Program-made: the position numbers and the translations under genes
NCBI RefSeq assembly: GCF_000399685.1
Contig: NZ_KB976987.1
Coordinates: forward strand, 808,205-872,204
Length of the DNA stretch: 64,000 bases
Direction of reading: 5' to 3'
Source of the DNA: Acinetobacter pittii ANC 4050
Lineage (GTDB): Bacteria > Pseudomonadota > Gammaproteobacteria > Pseudomonadales > Moraxellaceae
Part shown: positions 58,373 through 64,000 of the stretch, in pieces
Layout of the letters: each line of letters opens with the position of its first letter
Numbering within the stretch: the first letter of the stretch is position 1
Notes under the pieces: generated by a model
What the model was told of the DNA's origin: nothing
Databases searched by the model: none
The model's input: the letters and a program-made list of their open reading frames with translations, nothing else

Positions 58373-59395
58373 ATGCGTTGGGAAAAAACGATTCAACTTG
58401 TAGATGTTCACTGTGAAGGTGAGGTTGGAAAAGTGATTACTGGGGGGGTATTAAATATTCCTGGTAAAAACATGGTTGAAAAAGTTAATTATATGAATGA
58501 AGTAGATGACAGTTTACGTCGTTTTGTAATCCAAGAACCTCGAGGCTGTTTACAGATTTCTGTAAATTTGTTGCTGCCCCCAACAGTTCCCAACGCTGAT
58601 GCTGCTTTTGCAATTTTTCAAGCAGATAAGACTCACCCAATGTCTGGTAGTAACTGTATCTGTGTAACGACTGCATTGCTTGAAATGGGTATGGTAAAAA
58701 TGCAGGAACCGGTCACAAATGTTGTTTTAGATACAGCAGCCGGATTGGTTACAGCAAAAGCTCAATGTAAAGATGGGCGATGTGAAAGTGTCACCCTAGA
58801 GATGATGCCTGCATTTGTAGAGCAATTAGATGCTGAAATAGAAGTTGAACCATTCGGCAAAATCAAATTCGATATTGCTTTTGGCGGCGTTTATTATGCG
58901 CTTATTAATGTTGATCAAGTTAATCTAACCATTTCACCTGATAATGCTCGTAAATTAGCAACCTTAGGTATTGAGCTTAGAAAACTCATTAATCAAAAGT
59001 TTAATGTTCAACATCCTATTTATTCGGATATTAATGAAATTGCATACGTCATGTTTAGAAATCGCTTAGATGAAAAAACAGTTCAGACGTGTACAACTTT
59101 ACCGCCAGGTCGTGTAGATCGCTCTCCTTGCGGAACTGGTAGCTCAGCTAATTTAGCTACTTTAGCAAAACGTGGACTTGTCCAACCTGGGGATGAATTA
59201 ATTTCACAATCAATTATTGGTGGTCAGTTTAAAGTGAAGTATGCGAGTAATGTGCAAATTGGCGACAAACCTGCCATCATTCCTAATATCACTGGTCGTG
59301 CATGGCTATATGGTTTTCATCAACTTGGTATTGACCCAACAGACCCATTATCAGAAGGTTTTATGGTAAGTGATACATGGGGAGAAGGTATATAA
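58373..59395 (+). CDS. Proline-racemase-family enzyme of the Ser/Cys type
   Basis: A 340-residue PLP-independent epimerase/dehydratase fold. The second catalytic motif DRSPCGTGSS has C253, but the first reads HPMSGSN, with S91 where proline racemase and classical 4-hydroxyproline epimerase have cysteine. Ser/Cys members are known to include 4-hydroxyproline 2-epimerases and trans-3-hydroxyproline dehydratases, so a hydroxyproline substrate is likely but the reaction is open. It follows the aldehyde dehydrogenase by 12 bp. Confidence 0.85.
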   Translation: MRWEKTIQLVDVHCEGEVGKVITGGVLNIPGKNMVEKVNYMNEVDDSLRRFVIQEPRGCLQISVNLLLPPTVPNADAAFAIFQADKTHPMSGSNCICVTTALLEMGMVKMQEPVTNVVLDTAAGLVTAKAQCKDGRCESVTLEMMPAFVEQLDAEIEVEPFGKIKFDIAFGGVYYALINVDQVNLTISPDNARKLATLGIELRKLINQKFNVQHPIYSDINEIAYVMFRNRLDEKTVQTCTTLPPGRVDRSPCGTGSSANLATLAKRGLVQPGDELISQSIIGGQFKVKYASNVQIGDKPAIIPNITGRAWLYGFHQLGIDPTDPLSEGFMVSDTWGEGI

Positions 59396-59431
59396 TTAAA
59401 TTAAAGTTAGAATTGGATAAAGGCCTAGCCT

Positions 59432-60145
59432 ATGAATAGTTTAGTAAAAAAAGAAACAGACGGGGTAAAGAAGAGACATAATGGAAAATATGTCTATGAT
59501 CAACTTCGTGAAGAAATCTTAACTTTAAAGTTGAGGCCTAATACTCAACTAGATGAAATCTCACTCGCTGAAAGGTTTCAGGTTTCACGTTCACCTGTTC
59601 GTGATGCGCTTGCACGTCTTGTTGCTGAAGGCTTAGCAATGACTCTACCGAATAGAACAACAATTGTTCGGCCTTTTAACTTACAAGATTTCTCAAAGTA
59701 TATTAGTGCATTAGATCTTTTACAGCGTGCTGTAACACGTTTGGCAGCAGCAAATTGTACTGATGATGATATACAAAGAATTAAAGATGTTGATATTGTT
59801 TATGTACAAGCTGCAAGAGAAGGTAACTATCAATTAATGCTTGAACAAAATAAGCAATTACATCTTGAGATTGCTAAAGCAGGAAGAAATCCATTTTTAA
59901 TTGAATACTATGAACGTTTACTGGAAGAAGGCCAACGACTCTTCTATTTACATTTTGATCATTTAGCTAAGTCAACCAGCTTTAATAATTTAGAAAGTGA
60001 TCATCTAAGTCTAATAGAAGCGATAGCTAATAAAGATCTGGATAAAGCTGAAAGTGAAGCACATGCGCATACCTTACTATTTAGAGATCGTTTTATGGAA
60101 CATATGAAAGAAAACTTGATCGATCAGATAAGTGTAGCGACTTAA
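59432..60145 (+). CDS. GntR/FCD-family regulator of the hydroxyproline-like regulon
   Basis: This 237-residue protein has a GntR winged helix (LREEILTLKLRPNTQLDEISLAERFQVSRSPVRDALARLVAEG, about 25-70) and a helical FCD ligand domain. It is the last gene of the operon, and its family binds short palindromes such as the 20-bp site found at four promoters here. I infer it is the repressor of all four. A perfect terminator follows. Confidence 0.88.
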   Translation: MNSLVKKETDGVKKRHNGKYVYDQLREEILTLKLRPNTQLDEISLAERFQVSRSPVRDALARLVAEGLAMTLPNRTTIVRPFNLQDFSKYISALDLLQRAVTRLAAANCTDDDIQRIKDVDIVYVQAAREGNYQLMLEQNKQLHLEIAKAGRNPFLIEYYERLLEEGQRLFYLHFDHLAKSTSFNNLESDHLSLIEAIANKDLDKAESEAHAHTLLFRDRFMEHMKENLIDQISVAT

Positions 60146-60175
60146 AAAACATACTGAAAAATTATTTGCTAGCCA

Positions 60176-60215
60176 AAACTCATTGAGATTGTTTTACTGC
60201 AATCTCAATGAGTTT
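60176..60215 (+). terminator. Terminator after the GntR gene
   Basis: AAACTCATTGAGATTG (60176-60191) pairs perfectly with CAATCTCAATGAGTTT (60200-60215) around an 8-nt loop, then TTTT. Confidence 0.95.
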
Positions 60216-60276
60216 TTTTGTTAAAAAACATATGATTAACTAGTATTTTTGTTTGTTTATTTTTTATCAATTTTCA

Positions 60277-60328
60277 TTGACAAGTAACAAATATCGTTAT
60301 ATTTTTAATGTATGCAATATTGTACACA
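60277..60328 (+). promoter_or_regulatory. Promoter and GntR-type operator for the symporter operon
   Basis: TTGACA (60277-60282), 17 bp, TATTTT (60300-60305), 3 bp, then TGTATGCAATATTGTACACA (60309-60328). Transcription should start near 60312, almost 600 nt before the symporter ATG. Confidence 0.85.
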
Positions 60329-60909
60329 ACTTAAAATGGATGAAGAATTAAGTTCGTACATATAGAAAGTTAGCTGTTGGGATGAGTCTAATAGTGAAAT
60401 TTCAAGAGCATTTGATGCATTCAAGCACAAATATCAATTTGAGATACAAAGCTTGGATTAGTCATAAAGGGAATAATTATGAGACAAAATCTACTACGTT
60501 TAAAAAGATCAATAGTAGGGATAACTGGTTATATGACCAAACAAGACCTTCTGGTTTTTTCAAATAAGAGTTTATCTATGTGTATGAAAGAACAGATAAA
60601 GCGATTATTAAATTTAATAATCACTTTTAATTTGATTCTTCGTTCTTCAAACCAAGTAAGTACCTCTGCAAAAGACTTAAGACTATTTTGTCATGGCCTA
60701 AATCTAGAAGAGTATTTCAGGAGCTAAAAAGAACAACAAGGATATAGCGACTAGATAAGGAAGTTTTCAATTATGCCATTTTAGTTCTACTAAATAGTAG
60801 TTATGGCATATAGATCAAATACATATACATGCATTATGTAGGGTTCTTGCATCTTTAAAAAACTGAACTCTACCTAATTCGTATAAGGAAATGGAATAAG
60901 GTAACGGGA
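60329..60909 (+). other. Long untranslated leader or decayed gene before the symporter
   Basis: No convincing gene is present. Features seen: a palindrome GATTATTAAATTTAATAATC (60603-60622), and a nested stem of ATGCCAT (60773-60779) with ATGGCAT (60803-60809) enclosing CTACTA-AA-TAGTAG. An 82-codon ORF at 60479-60727 has AAAGGGAA before its ATG but no recognisable motif. A different frame from 60382 to 60747 is open apart from stops at 60565 and 60628, which could be gene remains. Confidence 0.5.
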
Positions 60910-62424
60910 ATGGAACAATTAATACATACCATAGTGGGATATCTATGGAGCGATACGCTAGTTTATTTGGCGCTTGGTGTTGGCATTTATTTTACGTTTA
61001 TTACTCGAGGCGTTCAATTTCGATACTTTCGCGAAATGTTCCGTGTAATACGTGAGAAAAAAGAAGATAGTTCGGGAATATCACCACGACAAGCACTATT
61101 TATGGCATTAGCTGGACGTATTGGTGTTGGTAATATTGCAGGGGTAGCTTTAGCTGTTGGAATGGGTGGTCCAGGTGCAATTTTCTGGATGATTATAATG
61201 GGATTCCTTGCAGGCGCATTAGCTTTCAGTGAATCTACAGTCGCTCAGTTATATAAGTTTAAAGAAGGAGATCAATATTATGGTGGTGTTCACTATTATA
61301 TTGATCGCGGATTAAAACTTAAGCCTTTTGCAGCAATAGCCGCAGTCGTATTAATTATTTCTTATACTGTCATGATGCCTGGTATTCAAATGAATACTAT
61401 TGCAACTACCTTCAAATCTACATTCCATATACCTCCATATATCTCTGGCATTGTGGTAACGCTTGGTATCGGACTAATTATTTGGGGTGGTGTAAAAAGT
61501 ATTGCTAGTGCAGCTGAAAAAATTGTACCGACCATGTCAGGTTTGTATGTTTTAGCTACCGTAGTCTTACTCATTTCACACTATGATCAAATTCCTGAAA
61601 CATTTGTTCTTATTATAAAAAGTGCATTTGGTATGGATGCAGTGTTTGGTGCAATTATTGGTCAAGCTGTGAATTGGGGCGTACGTCGTGCCGTTTTTGC
61701 AAGTGCTGCGGGTGCGGGTGAATCAACTTTTGCTTCAGCAGCTGCGATGACTTCACATCCAGTAAAACAAGGCTTAATTCAAGCATTCTCTATTTTCTTT
61801 GAAACAGCATTAATTTTAACTAGCTCTGGGTTAATGATCTTAATTACTGGAATGTATAACGTTACACCTCCAGGTAGTGCATCACCATTAGTTGAACATG
61901 TACCTGGAGTAGCAGCAGGTGCAGAATGGACTTCTATGGCACTACAAACTGTATTTCATGATGCGGGTGCTTGGTTAATTTCTCTAGCAATTCTAGTTTT
62001 TGCTTTCACAACATTAATGACCTATTACTATATTGCTGAGTCAGGTATCGCTTATTTTGATCGTCAAAATAAATATCCGATTTTTAAGACAATTGCCAAA
62101 ATTGCAAGTCTTACAGCATTGTTCATGGGTAGTATTTCAAGTACTGAAACAATGTGGGCACTTGGTGATATCACTTTCGGCAGCATGGCCTATGTCAATC
62201 TCATCGCTTTAATTTTGTTAAGTAAACCATTATTGAAAGTATTAAAAGATTACGACCGACAACGCAAAGCTGGAAAAGACCCTGTGTTTGACCCAAGAGA
62301 AGTAGGTATTAAAAATGCAACTTATTGGGAAGAATACGCTGATCAAAAAAAAGCGTCTCTAATAACACCTTCTATTGAAAAGTCTGTTTCTCTAAAAAAA
62401 AACAGCAGTCGTAAAATAGCTTAA
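60910..62424 (+). CDS. AGCS-family amino acid:cation symporter
   Basis: A 504-residue, roughly 10-11-segment carrier with the AGCS signature ALAGRIGVGNIAGVALAVGMGGPGAIFW and a C-terminal signature region (GDITFGSMAYVNL). Family members import alanine, glycine or similar small amino acids with Na+ or H+. Shared regulation with the hydroxyproline-like genes suggests an imino or beta-amino acid. AAGG lies 8 bp before the ATG. Confidence 0.9.
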   Translation: MEQLIHTIVGYLWSDTLVYLALGVGIYFTFITRGVQFRYFREMFRVIREKKEDSSGISPRQALFMALAGRIGVGNIAGVALAVGMGGPGAIFWMIIMGFLAGALAFSESTVAQLYKFKEGDQYYGGVHYYIDRGLKLKPFAAIAAVVLIISYTVMMPGIQMNTIATTFKSTFHIPPYISGIVVTLGIGLIIWGGVKSIASAAEKIVPTMSGLYVLATVVLLISHYDQIPETFVLIIKSAFGMDAVFGAIIGQAVNWGVRRAVFASAAGAGESTFASAAAMTSHPVKQGLIQAFSIFFETALILTSSGLMILITGMYNVTPPGSASPLVEHVPGVAAGAEWTSMALQTVFHDAGAWLISLAILVFAFTTLMTYYYIAESGIAYFDRQNKYPIFKTIAKIASLTALFMGSISSTETMWALGDITFGSMAYVNLIALILLSKPLLKVLKDYDRQRKAGKDPVFDPREVGIKNATYWEEYADQKKASLITPSIEKSVSLKKNSSRKIA

Positions 62425-62466
62425 TTGCTTCCCCGATGTAGAACTAAATAAATTTAAGCACCCATC

Positions 62467-62498
62467 TCTCTTCTTTAAAAAGGAAATTAAAGAAGAGA
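62467..62498 (+). other. Hairpin between symporter and porin genes
   Basis: TCTCTTCTTTAA (62467-62478) pairs perfectly with TTAAAGAAGAGA (62487-62498) around AAAGGAAA. With no T-tract, it may stabilise the upstream mRNA. Confidence 0.65.
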
Positions 62499-62526
62499 AT
62501 AATCTTGATATTAAAGGAAATATGAA

Positions 62527-63696
62527 ATGTTAAAATGGAGAATTAATCTTCTTCTTGGCGGAGCTTTATCTACACTTTCACCTCATCTTTTTGCAGACAC
62601 TTTGAAGTTTGGTGATGTAAATAGTGATTCTGGTGAAGTTACAATTTCTGGTTGGTTACGGGCAAACATTCAGGATAAAGATTATTCTGATAATGAGCAC
62701 AAACTAAAGTTTGATGCAGCAAAAATAGCCGTCAAATATGATGCTAAGAATCTTTTCGGAAATTTTGAATATCGTTGTTATCAATTCGATAAATTATGCG
62801 ATTTTTCATCGCTTGTTGATGCGAATTTGGGATACAAGTTCAATGAAAATAATAGAGTTACCTTAGGTGTCCAGGAAATACCTTTTGGTCCTGGACCGGG
62901 ATGGTCTACTAGTTGGTATGGTGGTGTTTTAATTAATGCTGGTTTAGAAGATGTACATAATTTAGGAATCAGCTACTCAACACAACCTTTCACGACCACT
63001 AAATTTGATGCCGCATTTTTTGCACGTGATGCGGGAAATTATACGGGTAATAGTAAAGATTCATCCCGCTATTCAGCTAACTATGTTGATCCTGATAATG
63101 ACAATGATCCATATGTAAAAGAAAAAAATATGTTTATTGTCAGGTTACAACAAGAAGTTCCTTTATCTGCGTATCCAGATTTAAACTTAAATATAGGGTC
63201 GTCTTATTGGTATTCAGACATTGAAAATAAAGATAATTCTGAAACTGGACATCGAAATGCTTGGGCTCTGTTTAGTAAGATAAATTATAAGAATGCAAAT
63301 GTTACTCTAACCGCAGGCAAAAATAAGGTTTCTAATCATGATGTTTTAAATCGTGATTATTCCGTAATAGGTTCATTTGATAGTTCCTATAACTTAGTGA
63401 ATGAAGGTGATTTTTACACCGCAGATATTAATTACGTCTTTAAAGATGTAATTCACGGTTGGTCTCTGACTCCATACGCAACATATAGTGCTTTGCGTAA
63501 AGATCCTAAAGATTTTAAAACTTCTACTCGAAATATCATCGGGGTTCAGGCAGACAAAGGGCATTTCTCTGTCGCTGCGGAATATATGCTTGGGAAAAAT
63601 GATCCGTTTATAGGTGGAAATGCAGATTCCTTTGCCCAAGGCGATGATCAAGGGTGGAGTCGATTATTGAATCTATTATTTTTCTATAACTTCTAA
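62527..63696 (+). CDS. Porin-like outer-membrane beta-barrel
   Basis: A 389-residue protein with a signal peptide ([16 protein letters not shown], cleavage near 23) and a strand-rich, Asn/Asp/Tyr-rich body ending [10 protein letters not shown], the terminal phenylalanine of a barrel. The segment [28 protein letters not shown] recalls substrate-specific porins. It has two cysteines close together (C63, C71), which may form a disulfide. It follows the symporter by 102 bp and is probably the outer-membrane partner. Confidence 0.75.
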   Translation: MLKWRINLLLGGALSTLSPHLFADTLKFGDVNSDSGEVTISGWLRANIQDKDYSDNEHKLKFDAAKIAVKYDAKNLFGNFEYRCYQFDKLCDFSSLVDANLGYKFNENNRVTLGVQEIPFGPGPGWSTSWYGGVLINAGLEDVHNLGISYSTQPFTTTKFDAAFFARDAGNYTGNSKDSSRYSANYVDPDNDNDPYVKEKNMFIVRLQQEVPLSAYPDLNLNIGSSYWYSDIENKDNSETGHRNAWALFSKINYKNANVTLTAGKNKVSNHDVLNRDYSVIGSFDSSYNLVNEGDFYTADINYVFKDVIHGWSLTPYATYSALRKDPKDFKTSTRNIIGVQADKGHFSVAAEYMLGKNDPFIGGNADSFAQGDDQGWSRLLNLLFFYNF

Positions 63697-63737
63697 AAAG
63701 TTATCTCAAAAGATTTATAAATTTGATGGTTAAAGAA

Positions 63738-64000
63738 ATGATTAAACCTATTCAAAAAATACTTATTGCCAACCGTGGTGAAATCGCAATTCGAGTGATG
63801 CGTGCTGCTACAGAAATGGGCATCCGCACGGTTGCAATTTATGCAGAAGAAGATAAGTTTGCCCTGCATCGCTTTAAGTCGGATGAAGCTTATCGAGTAG
63901 GCGCAGGCAAAAAGCCAATCGCGGCTTATCTGGATATTGAAGATATTATCCGTATTGCACTTGAGGCAGGGGTAGATGCCATCCATCCGGGCTATGGTTT
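63738..64000 (+). CDS. Pyruvate carboxylase, N-terminal fragment (runs off the window)
   Basis: The first 87 residues are a biotin-carboxylase domain: [17 protein letters not shown], then [15 protein letters not shown] and [11 protein letters not shown]. The [10 protein letters not shown] segment is typical of pyruvate carboxylase rather than the AccC subunit. It would make oxaloacetate from pyruvate. The start could also be an in-frame ATG at 63726; both have weak RBSs. The rest lies outside the window. Confidence 0.82.
   Translation, partial: MIKPIQKILIANRGEIAIRVMRAATEMGIRTVAIYAEEDKFALHRFKSDEAYRVGAGKKPIAAYLDIEDIIRIALEAGVDAIHPGYG

Noticed and set aside
60479..60727. 82-codon ORF in the symporter leader as a real gene
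   Set aside because: It has an acceptable RBS but no recognisable motif and overlaps another partly open frame, so it is only noted in the leader entry.
60329..60909. Glycine riboswitch, often found before AGCS symporters
   Set aside because: I could not find the paired glycine-aptamer core in the leader. A covariance-model search would be decisive.
63693..63986. 97-codon minus-strand ORF at the right end
   Set aside because: It overlaps the pyruvate carboxylase start antisense, has no known motif, and is explained as a shadow frame.

Overview
The window looks like chromosome of an Acinetobacter species, most probably of the A. calcoaceticus-baumannii complex. The DNA is AT-rich, and it carries a complete iacHABICDEFG-type indole-3-acetate (IAA) cluster, an Acinetobacter-style cat operon governed by CatM, and several OprD- and TorF-type outer-membrane channels. 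No rRNA, tRNA, CRISPR array, phage gene or transposase was found. It is a catabolic island: almost every gene is an enzyme, transporter or local regulator for using small carbon or nitrogen compounds.

Layout. 0-6 kb: the tail of an unidentified gene, three 15-bp repeats, IclR and LysR regulators, and an acyl-CoA dehydrogenase / APH-type kinase / histidine-phosphatase-like / SDR operon resembling hydroxyacyl-CoA phosphorylation systems. 6-9 kb: an OprD-family channel and an MFS carrier. 9-17.5 kb: iacR and iacHABICDEFG, converting IAA to catechol. 17.6-28.2 kb: an aromatic-amine module (FeaR-like activator, copper amine oxidase, outer-membrane barrel, GMC oxidoreductase, FeaB-like aldehyde dehydrogenase) and a divergent penicillin-acylase-family lipoprotein. 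28.4-35.9 kb: catD-F-J-I-A-C-B and divergent catM, taking catechol to acetyl-CoA and succinyl-CoA. 35.9-43.4 kb: a TorF-type channel and a sugar-acid (Weimberg-like) cluster with a FadR-type regulator. 43.6-51 kb: two LysR regulators, four SDRs, an MFS carrier and an AraC regulator. 51-63.7 kb: methylmalonate-semialdehyde dehydrogenase and a class III aminotransferase, a divergent DapA-like / DadA-like / aldehyde dehydrogenase / proline-racemase-like / GntR operon, then an AGCS symporter and a porin-like barrel. The window ends inside a pyruvate carboxylase gene.

How they work together. IAA entering through the channel and carrier would become catechol and flow into the cat operon 11 kb away. 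The promoter of the carrier and that of the acylase have nearly the same 17-bp palindromic spacer, and a partial version lies in the iacH promoter, so these units may share one repressor. In the right third, four promoters have the same build: TTGACA, 17 bp, a -10 box, 3-4 bp, then a 20-bp operator of the type TGTATGCAATATTGTACACA. This joins an SDR pair, the aminotransferase/mmsA pair, the hydroxyproline-like operon with its own GntR gene, and the symporter/porin pair into one apparent regulon whose substrate I cannot name. A second notable structure is a 314-bp composite element between catJ and catF made of two inverted units. Each unit folds into hairpins with the same loop but differing, compensated stems.
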